Below are positions 18,968 to 27,763 of a DNA stretch of 64,000 bases, piece by piece. Position 1 is the stretch's first letter. Each line of letters opens with the position of its first letter. The DNA is from Paenibacillus silagei (GTDB lineage: Bacteria; Bacillota; Bacilli; Paenibacillales; Paenibacillaceae), in contig NZ_JAGGLV010000027.1 in the NCBI RefSeq assembly GCF_017874735.1, positions 1-64,000 of the forward strand, read 5' to 3'. The notes under the pieces are model-generated. The model was not told the origin of the DNA, did no database searches, and saw only the letters and a program-made list of their open reading frames with translations. The translations under genes and the position numbers were made by a program.

Positions 18968-19483
18968 ATGCCCAGACAATTTGTGACGGAAGCCGTCATG
19001 ATGGCGATTTACGGCCAGCTTCTCATCCCGCGGAGCCCTGTAGAATATATAGTCCCTTATACCACAATTATGGAGCTTTACGAGCTGCGGGACAGCGATG
19101 AGCCGGTGATGAGCCAGGCGGATGATGACAAGCATGTCAGACTCAGAATCCGCGAGCTGATCAACTATTTCGAGGAGCCGCTCAATGCCAAGAAGATCAA
19201 CCGCTGCCTGAATATCCCCTGGGCCAAAAGCTCCGGCATCCTCCTCGGCGGACACGCGCAGATTACCATCATCAACAGCATCGACAATGCCTCCTACGGC
19301 GAAGCGTTCGATCCGATTGAGACAGAGCTGCTGCTGGCGTCCCAGCGTGAGAAGGTGCCGATTCTGACCGACCAGTTCGAGCTGATCCAGCGCATCATCG
19401 AAGGCGGAGTTCCCGTTCAGGTATATGACATTGATGATTTCGAATTCGCCATGGAGGAAGAAACCTTCCGCAGCTCGCACTGA
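18968..19483 (+). CDS. Conserved 171-residue protein of unknown function
   Basis: Soluble acidic protein; conserved-looking blocks are VTEAVMMAIYGQLL near the start, SPVEYIVPYTTIMELYEL at 27-44 and EAFDPIETELLLASQREKVPILTDQ near 115. Similar Paenibacillus proteins carry an ADP-heptose synthase label, but no nucleotidyltransferase motif is visible here and that label is not supported. Of two adjacent ATGs the second (18968) has the better spacing from AGGAGG. Single gene, divergent from the ABC exporter. Confidence 0.7.
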   Translation: MPRQFVTEAVMMAIYGQLLIPRSPVEYIVPYTTIMELYELRDSDEPVMSQADDDKHVRLRIRELINYFEEPLNAKKINRCLNIPWAKSSGILLGGHAQITIINSIDNASYGEAFDPIETELLLASQREKVPILTDQFELIQRIIEGGVPVQVYDIDDFEFAMEEETFRSSH

Positions 19484-19533
19484 TCGCGCCACCTGAGCGG
19501 CGGGCAGCTTCGTTGGCCTGGTGCGTACAAGTG

Positions 19534-19554
19534 GAGACGGCCTGGCCGTCTTTT
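19534..19554 (+). terminator. Terminator of the 171-residue gene
   Basis: AGACGGCC and GGCCGTCT form a tight stem followed by TTTT. Confidence 0.65.
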
Positions 19555-19626
19555 AAAGGACGGTACCGTTTCAGCGAGAAATAGAAGGATAAGTTATGGT
19601 GTGAAACCTATAAATTTTTATATCTT

Positions 19627-19662
19627 GGAACAAGCCCTTGCCTGACGGCAAGGGCTTGTTCC
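19627..19662. repeat. Perfect 16-bp inverted repeat
   Basis: GGAACAAGCCCTTGCC pairs exactly with GGCAAGGGCTTGTTCC around a 4-base loop. No T-run follows on either strand, but the place, just past the HesB-like gene on the minus strand, suggests a terminator. Confidence 0.7.
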
Positions 19663-19707
19663 GCATCCCTGGCAGTGCCGGGATCTGCCATTCGCTCCAG
19701 CTCTCCC

Positions 19708-20010
19708 TTATGCCACCGGCACAGGCTCATACTTATATTCGATGTCATCCTCTGCTTCAGAATAGACAATCGACAAATTGTACCCCTCCATATACCACAG
19801 ATCCTGCTCCTCCATATAGAAGGTCAAGCCGCCTTCCCCGAACTGCACAGCAGGACGTCCAGGCTGCTCGGTAGCAATGCCCAGCGAGAAGCCGGGATGC
19901 AGGCCTCCGCCTGAGCTGTACCGGGGGAACAACCGGATATATGCGCCCTCCTGGAGGCTCAGTTCTCTTTTGAACCAGGCGGCTGCTTCCGGACTAATTA
20001 ATATGTTCAT
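19708..20010 (-). CDS. HesB/IscA-like fold protein (YneR type)
   Basis: A 100-residue protein beginning MNILISPEAAAWFKREL, with YIRLFPRYSSGGGLHPGFS near residue 23, typical of HesB-like proteins in Bacillota. It lacks the three conserved Cys of A-type Fe-S carriers, so an Fe-S role is doubtful. The ATG at 20010 follows GGGAGGAG; a longer frame from 20046 would start inside the ribosome binding region. Single gene. Confidence 0.75.
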   Translation of the reverse strand: MNILISPEAAAWFKRELSLQEGAYIRLFPRYSSGGGLHPGFSLGIATEQPGRPAVQFGEGGLTFYMEEQDLWYMEGYNLSIVYSEAEDDIEYKYEPVPVA

Positions 20011-20113
20011 CTCTCCACTCCTCCCCTCTACCCCAATCATACCCAAAAAACTTCAATTCACCAAATTACTGCAGCACTCCTGCCAGATATCCTGCCGCGC
20101 CGCAAAATTAAGT

Positions 20114-20143
20114 TTGACAATTCTTAAAGTGTGATGATAAACT
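20114..20143 (+). promoter_or_regulatory. Promoter of the bmr leader and operon
   Basis: TTGACA (20114-20119) with a weak TAAACT -10 (20138-20143) at an 18-base spacer. It lies 56 bases upstream of the leader ORF. Confidence 0.6.
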
Positions 20144-20199
20144 CGGAACATAACGAAACGTCTTCAAGTAATTACCAAAATGAAGAAAGGGTGATCTCG

Positions 20200-20298
20200 G
20201 TGTTGAATATGGATATGGATATGGTATACCTCGCCACTATTGTAGAAAACTATACCCAACTGAATACCGAAGCAGCCCGAGCAGTGGAGAATTCCTGA
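20200..20298 (+). CDS. Leader peptide of the bmrCD operon (BmrB-like)
   Basis: A 32-codon ORF, GTG start, AAAGG nine bases before it. The peptide has an MDMDMVYLATIVENYTQ core and ends ENS. It sits between the promoter and a terminator hairpin ahead of the exporter genes. In B. subtilis bmrB is a short leader ORF whose translation stalls under ribosome-targeting drugs, letting RNA polymerase read through a terminator into bmrC-bmrD. Position, size and the RNA structure here match that design; sequence likeness to BmrB was not checked. Confidence 0.6.
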   Translation: MLNMDMDMVYLATIVENYTQLNTEAARAVENS

Positions 20299-20350
20299 GG
20301 TTCATGCGTATTACGCGTAACGTATGAGAACAGGCTTAACTTATCTCTCA

Positions 20351-20434
20351 CATGTCTCTGTGCTGCTTATAGCACCGTGGACATGATAACCGCAATTAGA
20401 GGCGTATCATCCGTTTTCGGATGGTACGCTTTTT
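20351..20434 (+). promoter_or_regulatory. Attenuator: stem-loop followed by terminator
   Basis: A first hairpin (CATGTC...GACATG with inner GTGCT/AGCAC, 20351-20385) is followed by a terminator (GCGTATCATCCG with GGATGGTACGC, 20402-20429) and TTTTT. The segment GCGTA at about 20306 could pair with TACGC of the terminator's right arm as a competing structure. The terminator stands 100 bases before bmrC, so it can only make sense as a conditional stop. Confidence 0.7.
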
Positions 20435-20535
20435 CGTGTGCTATGAGGTTATGATCCGCTGGGAAATGTCCGTAAATGTTCCGTTAAACAAGCTAACTTC
20501 GAAATTACTTCAAGCACGAAAGGAAGGGATTCACC

Positions 20536-22284
20536 TTGTTCTCCGTACTCCGAAATCTCGGCTGGTTCTTCCGCCGGGAAAAAAGGCGCTATACTATAGG
20601 CCTCATCCTTCTTATTGTGGTAGGTGTGTTAGAACTCCTGCCTCCACGCCTGCTGGGCAACGCCATTGACGAAATCGTCACCGGCGCCATCACCGCAGGT
20701 TCACTGATGAAATACATTGGCCTGATCGTACTTATGCTGCTGATCATTTACTGGATCACCTACATATGGATGCACAAGCTGTTCGGGGGATCGAATCTGG
20801 TGGAGCGCCTGCTGCGCTCGCGGTTCATGAATCATCTCATGACGATGACCCCCGCCTTCTTCGAGCGTAACCGCACCGGCGATCTGATGGCCCGCGCCAC
20901 CAACGATATCCGCGCCGTCTCTGCAACCGTAGGCTTCGGGATGCTCACTCTTGTCGACTCCACCGTATATCTCACGGTCGTCCTGTTCGCCATGGGGTTC
21001 CTGGTCAGCTGGAAGCTGACACTGGCCGCGGTCATCCCGCTTCCGATGATTGCGGTAGCCATGGTGTTCTACGGCAAAGCGATCCACGACCGTTACAGTC
21101 TGGCACAGGATGCCTTCGGTGACATGAACGACCAGGTACTGGAATCCGTATCGGGTATTCGCGTCATCCGCGCTTATGTGCAGGAGCGGCACGATGAGAA
21201 GCGCTTCTCTGACATTACAGAGGATGTGTACCGCAAAAATATGGCGGTCGCCCGGGTCGATGCCTTCTTCGAGCCGACGATCCGCTTGTTCGTGGGTCTC
21301 AGCTATATCATCGCCCTGACCTACGGAATCTATCTCGTATTCCGCAATCAGATTACGCTGGGCGATCTGGTGTCGTTCAACATGTACCTCGGGATGATCG
21401 TGTGGCCGATGTTCGCGATCGGCGAGCTGATTAATATCATGCAGCGCGGCGGCGCTTCACTGGAGCGGATCGACGAGACGCTGAATGCGAAGCCTGATGT
21501 TAAGGATGTACCTCATCCGGTTCCCGTAGCCCAGCCGACCACCATCGAGCTGAAAGATGTAACCTTCCGGTATCCGACCTCTACCATCGATAATCTCAGC
21601 GGAGTCAGCTTATCCCTCTCCCAAGGCCAGACGCTTGGCGTGGTCGGACGGACCGGCAGCGGCAAATCGACGCTGCTGAAGCAGCTGCTGCATGAATACC
21701 CGGCGGGAACAGGCGAGATTCTGATCTCCGGTGTGCCGATCACCCAGATCGCCCTCGACCAGCTTCACAGCTGGATGGGCTATGTGCCGCAGGAGCAGAT
21801 CCTCTTCTCCAAATCGGTGCGCGAGAATATCCAGTTCGGATACTCCGGGGCCAGCGATGAGCGGATCATGCAGGCGATTACCGCCGCCGCCTTCCAGAAT
21901 GACCTTGGTACCTTATCCGACGGGCTGGATACAATGGTTGGCGAACGCGGCGTCTCCCTATCGGGGGGACAGAAGCAGCGTGTCTCAATCTCGCGTGCCT
22001 TCATCTCGAATCCTGACATTCTGATTCTCGATGATGCCCTGTCTGCCGTTGACGCGCGGACAGAAGCGAAGATCATCGAGAACATCCGCGAGGAGCGCAG
22101 CGGCAAAACCACGCTCATCTCCACCCACCGCCTCTCGGCGATTGAGCATGCCGATCTGATCGTTGTCCTCGAAGACGGGCATATTACAGAACAAGGTACA
22201 CACCAGGAGCTGCTGGAGCTGAACGGCTGGTACCGTGAGCAGTTTGACCGCCAGCAGGTCGAGAATAATCTGACGAATGAATAA
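20536..22284 (+). CDS. bmrC: Heterodimeric multidrug ABC exporter, BmrC-type half
   Basis: A 582-residue exporter half (BmrC is 585): membrane domain 1-310, ATPase 335-575 with Walker A GRTGSGKST, signature LSGGQKQR, Walker B LILDDALSAVD and H-loop STHRLS. The catalytic Glu after Walker B is Asp, the mark of the degenerate subunit in BmrCD-type heterodimers. TTG start at 20536 with GGAAGGGA six bases before. It pairs with the next gene to export drugs. Expression is probably set by the leader and attenuator upstream. Confidence 0.9.
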   Translation: MFSVLRNLGWFFRREKRRYTIGLILLIVVGVLELLPPRLLGNAIDEIVTGAITAGSLMKYIGLIVLMLLIIYWITYIWMHKLFGGSNLVERLLRSRFMNHLMTMTPAFFERNRTGDLMARATNDIRAVSATVGFGMLTLVDSTVYLTVVLFAMGFLVSWKLTLAAVIPLPMIAVAMVFYGKAIHDRYSLAQDAFGDMNDQVLESVSGIRVIRAYVQERHDEKRFSDITEDVYRKNMAVARVDAFFEPTIRLFVGLSYIIALTYGIYLVFRNQITLGDLVSFNMYLGMIVWPMFAIGELINIMQRGGASLERIDETLNAKPDVKDVPHPVPVAQPTTIELKDVTFRYPTSTIDNLSGVSLSLSQGQTLGVVGRTGSGKSTLLKQLLHEYPAGTGEILISGVPITQIALDQLHSWMGYVPQEQILFSKSVRENIQFGYSGASDERIMQAITAAAFQNDLGTLSDGLDTMVGERGVSLSGGQKQRVSISRAFISNPDILILDDALSAVDARTEAKIIENIREERSGKTTLISTHRLSAIEHADLIVVLEDGHITEQGTHQELLELNGWYREQFDRQQVENNLTNE

Positions 22285-22306
22285 CCCCATACAGGAGGTG
22301 TCACCG

Positions 22307-24400
22307 TTGACACAGAGTACAGGCAAACGTCTGCTGCAATATGCACTGACCGCCAAAAAGACCTTTATTGCCGCCCTTCTGCTCCTGACCATCGGAGTAG
22401 CGGCTGAGCTGGCAGGGCCTTTTATCGCCAAGAGCATGATTGACAATCATCTGCTTGCGATAGAGAAGCCCTACTTCCAGACAGCCTTGCCGGAGGATGC
22501 TGCAGAATATAACAACACTTATTACAAACGCGGTGACCGTTTTGCCGCAGGTGAAGCCAAGGGCCAGGAGGTCCGCCTGCTTCAGGCGGGCAGAAGCTTC
22601 TACTTCATTAATGAAGCGGTACCGAAGGCCGAAGGCGAGCGCAGCTTCGCAGACGGGAAGCTCCAGATCAAATACGGCGAGCAGACGACGGCCTATCCGG
22701 CTGTCAAGCTGTCGGCGGGTGATCTGTTTTCCTTTTACAAGCCGGAGCTTCCTGGAATCTATCAGTTAGTCGCTCTATACGCCATGTTCCTTGTCATCTC
22801 CATTATTGCTGAGTTCGGCAAAACCTACTGGCTGCAATCGTCTGCCAATCAGGTCATCCGCAAGCTGCGGACCGATGTCTATGCCCATATCCAGCGCCTG
22901 CCGGTCTATTTCTTCGATAATCTGCCTGCCGGTAAGGTTGTGTCACGGGTTACCAACGATACGGAAGCAGTCAAGGATCTCTTCATTGCCGTGTTATCCA
23001 ACTTCGCTACAGGAATCATCAATATCACCGGTGTCTATGTGGCCCTCTTCCTGCTCGATGTGAAGCTGGGACTGGTCAGCTTGTTCATCGTGCCGATTAT
23101 TATTCTCTGGATCGTGCTGTACCGCAAAATCGCTACCAAATACAATACGATCATCCGCTCGCGGCTCAGTGAGATTAATGCCATTATCAACGAATCGATT
23201 CAGGGGATGTCGATCATCCGGATTTTTCGCCGCCAGAAGCAGAGTAGCGCTGAATTCGAGCAGCTCAATGACGACTATCTGAAATATCAGAACAAAATGC
23301 TCAACCTGAACGCCTTCACCTCCCACAACCTGGTGAACTCGCTGCGCAGCCTCTCCTTCGTGCTGGTGCTGTGGTACTTCGGCTTCGGCAGCCTGGACGG
23401 GTCGACCTTCGTATCGCTTGGCGTCCTGTATGCCTTCGTCGATGTACTGGGCCGGATGTTCCAGCCGATTACGGGGATGGTCAACCAGCTGGCGAATCTG
23501 GACAGCTCGATGGTCTCCGCAGGCCGCGTGTTCACGCTGATGGATGAGCCGGGAGAACCGGTCACTGACGGATCGATGCCGCGTTACAAGGGAAATGTCG
23601 TGTTCAAGGATGTCTCCTTTGCATATAAAAAGGACTTCGTCCTGCGCGATATCTCCTTCGAGGCGCGCCCAGGCGAGACCGTCGCCCTTGTGGGCCATAC
23701 CGGCTCCGGCAAAAGCTCCATCATTAACCTGCTGTTCCGCTTCTATGATCCGCAGCAGGGAAGCATAACGATCGACGGGAAAAAGGTCAAAGATCTGCCG
23801 AAGCAATGGCTGCGCAGTCATATGGGCATCGTGCTTCAGGACCCGTACCTCTTCACCGGAACCATTGCCTCCAATGTCAGTCTGGGTGACGAGCGGATCT
23901 CTAGAGAGCGTGTCGAACGCGCCTTGCGTGAGGTAGGGGCCGATAAACTGCTGGCTCACCTGCCGCAAGGCTTCGATGAACCGGTCATTGAGAAGGGCAG
24001 CACCCTGTCCGCCGGACAGCGGCAGCTGATCTCCTTCGCCAGAGCCTTGTCCTTCGATCCGGCGATCCTGATTCTGGATGAAGCAACGTCCAACATCGAT
24101 ACCGAGACTGAGAGCATTATCCAGCAGGCGCTGGAGGTGTTGAAAAAAGGCCGGACCACCTTCATCATCGCCCACCGGCTGTCAACCATCCGTAGTGCGG
24201 ACCAGATTCTGGTGCTGCACCGGGGCCAGATTGTTGAACGCGGCAACCATGATGAGCTGATGGCGCAGGGCGGCAGGTACTTCCGCATGTATCAGCTTCA
24301 ACTGGGTGCAGGAGCCGGGAACGGCTCAGGCGAGGCAGCTCCTCTATCCGGGGACCATGCTTCTTCCGCTGTACTCCGGCCATCGCTGGAGCAGATCTAG
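22307..24400 (+). CDS. bmrD: Heterodimeric multidrug ABC exporter, BmrD-type half
   Basis: A 697-residue exporter half (BmrD is 673). The membrane domain carries an extra extracytoplasmic segment of roughly 80 residues between the first two helices, as in BmrD. The ATPase has Walker A GHTGSGKSS, signature LSAGQRQL (second Gly replaced), intact Walker B LILDEATSNID and H-loop AHRLS. So the BmrD Walker site with the BmrC signature is the active site. TTG start at 22307 follows AGGAGGTG; an ATG at 22277 that overlaps bmrC has no ribosome binding site. The last ~30 residues are poorly conserved and Ser/Gly-rich. Confidence 0.9.
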   Translation: MTQSTGKRLLQYALTAKKTFIAALLLLTIGVAAELAGPFIAKSMIDNHLLAIEKPYFQTALPEDAAEYNNTYYKRGDRFAAGEAKGQEVRLLQAGRSFYFINEAVPKAEGERSFADGKLQIKYGEQTTAYPAVKLSAGDLFSFYKPELPGIYQLVALYAMFLVISIIAEFGKTYWLQSSANQVIRKLRTDVYAHIQRLPVYFFDNLPAGKVVSRVTNDTEAVKDLFIAVLSNFATGIINITGVYVALFLLDVKLGLVSLFIVPIIILWIVLYRKIATKYNTIIRSRLSEINAIINESIQGMSIIRIFRRQKQSSAEFEQLNDDYLKYQNKMLNLNAFTSHNLVNSLRSLSFVLVLWYFGFGSLDGSTFVSLGVLYAFVDVLGRMFQPITGMVNQLANLDSSMVSAGRVFTLMDEPGEPVTDGSMPRYKGNVVFKDVSFAYKKDFVLRDISFEARPGETVALVGHTGSGKSSIINLLFRFYDPQQGSITIDGKKVKDLPKQWLRSHMGIVLQDPYLFTGTIASNVSLGDERISRERVERALREVGADKLLAHLPQGFDEPVIEKGSTLSAGQRQLISFARALSFDPAILILDEATSNIDTETESIIQQALEVLKKGRTTFIIAHRLSTIRSADQILVLHRGQIVERGNHDELMAQGGRYFRMYQLQLGAGAGNGSGEAAPLSGDHASSAVLRPSLEQI

Positions 24401-24488
24401 TTTGGCTGCTTAAGTCCAGCGGCTCTAGTACAGCAATTTAAGGCCACTGGCGGCAACAGCATATACCTGTCATACATCGAACCTAGAA

Positions 24489-24523
24489 CACCCCCTGATG
24501 CGTTCCTGCGTCAGGGGGTGCCT
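24489..24523 (+). terminator. Hairpin downstream of bmrD
   Basis: CCCCCTGA pairs with TCAGGGGG, with an inner GCG/CGC; the following bases are only partly T-rich. Confidence 0.55.
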
Positions 24524-24528
24524 TTCAC

Positions 24529-24557
24529 TTGATATCAGAACGTTTGTTCTGTATAAT
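24529..24557 (+). promoter_or_regulatory. Promoter with a LexA (SOS) box in the spacer
   Basis: TTGATA (24529-24534), 17-base spacer, TATAAT (24552-24557). Inside the spacer AGAACGTTTGTTCT (24537-24550) matches the Gram-positive LexA core GAAC-N4-GTTC as an inverted repeat. A repressor bound here would block RNA polymerase. Confidence 0.75.
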
Positions 24558-24587
24558 GGAGCAATACATATTATGGATGAGGTGAAG

Positions 24588-25907
24588 ATGATGATAATCT
24601 ACAGTCTTAGCAAGCGGCAAGCCCGGCTGTTCCTGCTGCGCCATCAGCGGCTTGTCCCGGACGGATTGCCCGGCGGCAAGCAGAGCATCTATGACTTCGT
24701 CCGGCATGTAGGCTGTATTCAGTATGATCCGCTCAGCATAGCCGGACATAACCACGAGCTGGTGCTTCAGGCGAGAATCCCCGGCTTCGTGCCTGAGATG
24801 GCCAATGAGCTGCTATATAAGGACAGACTGCTGATTGACGGCTGGGATAAGAACATGTCGATCTACTGCACGGAAGACTGGCCGTATTTCCAGCGACGCA
24901 GGGAAGCTGCTGCCAGGCATCAGCATAACGAGGCCATGGCGGCCATGATTACCCATGTCCGTGCGGAGCTGGATGCACGAGGGCCACTCTCGTCACTGGA
25001 CCTGGAGAGTACGGAGAAGATCGACTGGTCCTGGGCTCCGGCAAGACTCTCCCGGGCTGCCATGGAGAGCATGTACTTTTGGGGCGAGCTATCCATCCAT
25101 CACCGGGTGCACACCCGCCGTTATTACGATTATACGGCCAAGCTGCTGCCTCCTGAACTGCTAAGCGCAAGCGATCCTAACGAGACGCTGGAGCAGCATC
25201 ACGATTGGTATGTGCTGCGCCGGATCGGCAGCATTGGCCTGCAATGGAACCGGTCCGGGGACGGCTGGCTTGGCATCGCTGGCCTGAAGAGCAAAGAACG
25301 GACAGCGTCCGTGCAGCGGCTGCTGCAGAAAGACCTGCTCCGCGAGGTACAGGTGGACGGCCTGAAGCTACCGCTATACATCCGCACAGCAGACGTCCCT
25401 GAGCTTGAAGCCATATTGCTTCAGGATGATACTGCGGGTGCAAATGAATCCGCAGCCGGGCCGCAGGCTGGTAATGAGGGTGGGACCGGTCATGCCGGAG
25501 GAGCGGCCTCCTTCGCGGCGGCACTGGCTCCGCTGGACAATCTGTTATGGGACAGAGAGCTGATCCTCCAGTTGTTCGGCTTTCAATACCGCTGGGAGGT
25601 CTACAAGCCTGTGCTTGAACGGGAATACGGATACTATGTCCTCCCCCTCCTCTACGGCGACCGCTTCATCGGCCGGCTGGAGCCGGTGATGAACAAGAAG
25701 ACAGGTGTTCTAACCATCGTCCGCTGGTGGTGGGAGGCCGGAGAGGCGCTTGAACGCTCCATGCTCCCTGCGCTGACCAGGGCCTTCTCCTCGCTGCAGC
25801 ACTCAACCGGAGCCTCCACGATCCGCTTCGCGCCGGATATCGTCCAATCCTGCGGACTGCAGGAGCTGGAGGAGGCGCTGTCTGCCACTCCTGTAAAGAC
25901 AAATTAA
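24588..25907 (+). CDS. YcaQ/AlkX-family DNA glycosylase (winged-helix HTH_42)
   Basis: A 439-residue protein of the HTH_42 family. The block VGCIQYDPLSIAGHNHELVL at about 40-60 holds the QxD motif used by E. coli YcaQ to unhook interstrand crosslinks; LDNLLWDR near 345 and FIGRLEPVMNKKTGVL near 390 are also typical. By family it excises alkylated bases and repairs crosslinks. A Gly/Ala-rich insert at about 285-310 looks like a variable loop. The start is the ATG at 24588 after GAGGTG; the next ATG is nearly as good. An SOS-type box in its promoter fits a DNA repair role. Confidence 0.85.
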   Translation: MMIIYSLSKRQARLFLLRHQRLVPDGLPGGKQSIYDFVRHVGCIQYDPLSIAGHNHELVLQARIPGFVPEMANELLYKDRLLIDGWDKNMSIYCTEDWPYFQRRREAAARHQHNEAMAAMITHVRAELDARGPLSSLDLESTEKIDWSWAPARLSRAAMESMYFWGELSIHHRVHTRRYYDYTAKLLPPELLSASDPNETLEQHHDWYVLRRIGSIGLQWNRSGDGWLGIAGLKSKERTASVQRLLQKDLLREVQVDGLKLPLYIRTADVPELEAILLQDDTAGANESAAGPQAGNEGGTGHAGGAASFAAALAPLDNLLWDRELILQLFGFQYRWEVYKPVLEREYGYYVLPLLYGDRFIGRLEPVMNKKTGVLTIVRWWWEAGEALERSMLPALTRAFSSLQHSTGASTIRFAPDIVQSCGLQELEEALSATPVKTN

Positions 25908-26210
25908 TTCAATCATCTGAATCATCCTGCGGGCAGAGGATATAAAAACTTAGGGGGCCACACAGCTTGTGTCGGTGGACCCCCTCCCCACAATACTCAT
26001 CCGCCTACTTCGGAGCAACCGGTTTATTCGGGGGCATTAATGCCCCTCCTTTGGGGATTTAGCTCGTATCCGACAAATTCAGGTGCACTAGTGCTCTTCA
26101 TTCGCGTGCGTTGCCCCACATTCGCTGAATTCAGGAGCATTTCTACCCCTCACGAATCAGGATCTCCGTCAGCAACATTTCGGCCCACATTCCTCCTCCC
26201 CGCTAACACA

Positions 26211-26452
26211 TTGTATTCGGTTTTCCGTATACATCCGACCCACTCACACCCCCGCCAATACATTGTGTTCGGTTTTCCGCATACATTCGGCCACTCACAC
26301 CCCCACCTACCCCAATGTGTTCGGTTTTCCGCATACATCCGGCACACTTCCCCCCCGCCAATACATTGTGTTCAGTTTTCCGCATACATTCGGCACACCT
26401 ACACCCGCACCAGCCCATTGCGTTCGGTTTTCCGCATACATCCGGCCCACTA
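26211..26452. repeat. Tandem array, five units of about 52 bp
   Basis: The core GGTTTTCCGCATACATTCGG recurs with TTTTCC at 26221, 26273, 26325, 26376 and 26428, a period of 51-52 bp. Between cores the sequence is C-rich and variable. The array fills most of the gene-free stretch 25908-26552. Open frames on both strands are by-products of the period. A related array lies at 48612. Confidence 0.85.
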
Positions 26453-26478
26453 TTACGCTCAGCTCGTATAACCAAAGA

Positions 26479-26520
26479 AAACTCCCTCTGGCGCAGTCTT
26501 GCTGCGTCAGGGGGAGTCTT
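26479..26520 (-). terminator. Terminator of the 154-residue gene
   Basis: On the minus strand ACTCCCCCTGACGCAG pairs with CTGCGCCAGAGGGAGT across a 4-base loop, then TTTTC. Confidence 0.75.
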
Positions 26521-26552
26521 CTCGTAAGGTTAGCTATATTTCATCGGGTGCC

Positions 26553-27017
26553 TTATTGGATATGCTCTTCCTCAAGGCCCAGCTTGCTGTACATCTCGGT
26601 ACAATAGCCCTGCAGCTTAATCTCCAGCCGGCTCGCCTTGTTCTTGAAGCGTTTCAGTTCACGGATCATATGGGCCCGGCCGGCTGGGGTGAAGGTCTCT
26701 TGAATCCGTTCCTTGAAGTAATCATGGACAATATGATTGCGTTCCTTCCATACAGCCTGCAATTGACTCGTCTCTTCCTCAGAGAAGGGGAAGTGATGCT
26801 GGATTTCTTTGATGAGTTGGCCGAGTGAATTGCTAAGCTTGCGTTGATACAATTCTGCGATTTCGGCGTCAGTTGGCGTCTTGCCCTGCGACAGCTTCGT
26901 CAGCAGCAGCAGATTCGTTAATTGCTGCTCCAGCGCCTGGCAATAGTAGACAGCCAGACCGAAATAAGCAAATAGCTCTTTGGATTGTTCACTCTCCGGT
27001 ATTTGTGTATCCTTCAT
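26553..27017 (-). CDS. Uncharacterised helical protein with an RNxxxH motif
   Basis: A 154-residue, wholly helical soluble protein. Around residue 95 it reads WKERNHIVHDYF, an RN-x3-H pattern as in HEPN-type domains, where it can form an RNase site. The rest (FAYFGLAVYYCQALEQQLTNLLLL) also fits a helical-bundle domain. No partner antitoxin is adjacent and HEPN membership is only a suggestion. The ATG at 27017 follows GGGAGG. It may be the last gene after the ABC-2 pair, 36 bases downstream of it in the reverse sense of coordinates it lies upstream of none. Confidence 0.65.
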   Translation of the reverse strand: MKDTQIPESEQSKELFAYFGLAVYYCQALEQQLTNLLLLTKLSQGKTPTDAEIAELYQRKLSNSLGQLIKEIQHHFPFSEEETSQLQAVWKERNHIVHDYFKERIQETFTPAGRAHMIRELKRFKNKASRLEIKLQGYCTEMYSKLGLEEEHIQ

Positions 27018-27052
27018 CGTTCCTCCCGTTCTTGATCTGATCATATTTGAGT

Positions 27053-27763
27053 TTATATTGTTTTGTTATAGTCCATTCGGCCGGAACGGTAAATGTAGAA
27101 TCCGGCAAGCAATAGTATGTACGCCAACGCGTGGGCATAGGCTCCTAGCACGGAGGACACTGGCAGAGTCTCTGCATTCATCATCCTGTCCATGACCGGA
27201 TATACCGGGGGCAGGAGAATAGATACAACGGGCCCTGGCACCACTTCAGCCACTTTACCGGCGCTAATAGACAGAATGAGGAGGATCAGCATCATTCCGG
27301 CCGCATATCCAGCCCGTGGTACCCACGAGGATTGCAGGTACAAGGAGAGTGTAATCCCTAATAACCCCATTAGAGCATGTCCGGCCAAACCAAGCAAGAT
27401 CCGCTGAAGTCCGGCAGGTTCATGGAAGCTTCCGGTTAAGACGGGATACATAACAATGACTACATCCAGCAGCAGCGTAAGCAAGACCATTGTAAGCAGA
27501 CCGCCGATACTGTAGCGGCGGGCACTGCGGAGCTGAACGATAACCACCTGCTTCTGTACCGCCTGCTCATGGTTAAGGAAGCTTAAGCCGAGCCACGCAC
27601 AGGCTATGAATAGAAAGACTGCCGTAGCCGAGTAGCTGCTCATGACCGGATTAGGCTTATAGGAATAGAGAATTAATACCGCAATAATTACACCGGCAAC
27701 CGGTCCGAAGAACCGCTGGGAGACTGTATAACTGTGCAAAAAATAACCGATTAGCCCTTTCAC
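27053..27763 (-). CDS. ABC-2 type membrane protein
   Basis: A 236-residue protein with about six hydrophobic segments and no ATPase motif; the membrane half of an exporter with the ATPase directly upstream. The start is GTG at 27763, overlapping the ATPase stop as GTGA; a longer frame from 27802 lies inside that gene. Substrate unknown. Because of the overlap the two are surely made together. Confidence 0.8.
   Translation of the reverse strand: MKGLIGYFLHSYTVSQRFFGPVAGVIIAVLILYSYKPNPVMSSYSATAVFLFIACAWLGLSFLNHEQAVQKQVVIVQLRSARRYSIGGLLTMVLLTLLLDVVIVMYPVLTGSFHEPAGLQRILLGLAGHALMGLLGITLSLYLQSSWVPRAGYAAGMMLILLILSISAGKVAEVVPGPVVSILLPPVYPVMDRMMNAETLPVSSVLGAYAHALAYILLLAGFYIYRSGRMDYNKTI

Noticed and set aside
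18968-19483. ADP-heptose synthase
   Set aside because: No nucleotidyltransferase or sugar kinase motif is visible, so the label sometimes given to such proteins is not supported.
26040-26607. Repeat-containing open frames in the 52-bp array
   Set aside because: Same reason; the units differ by one base in period, which would break a real repeat protein.
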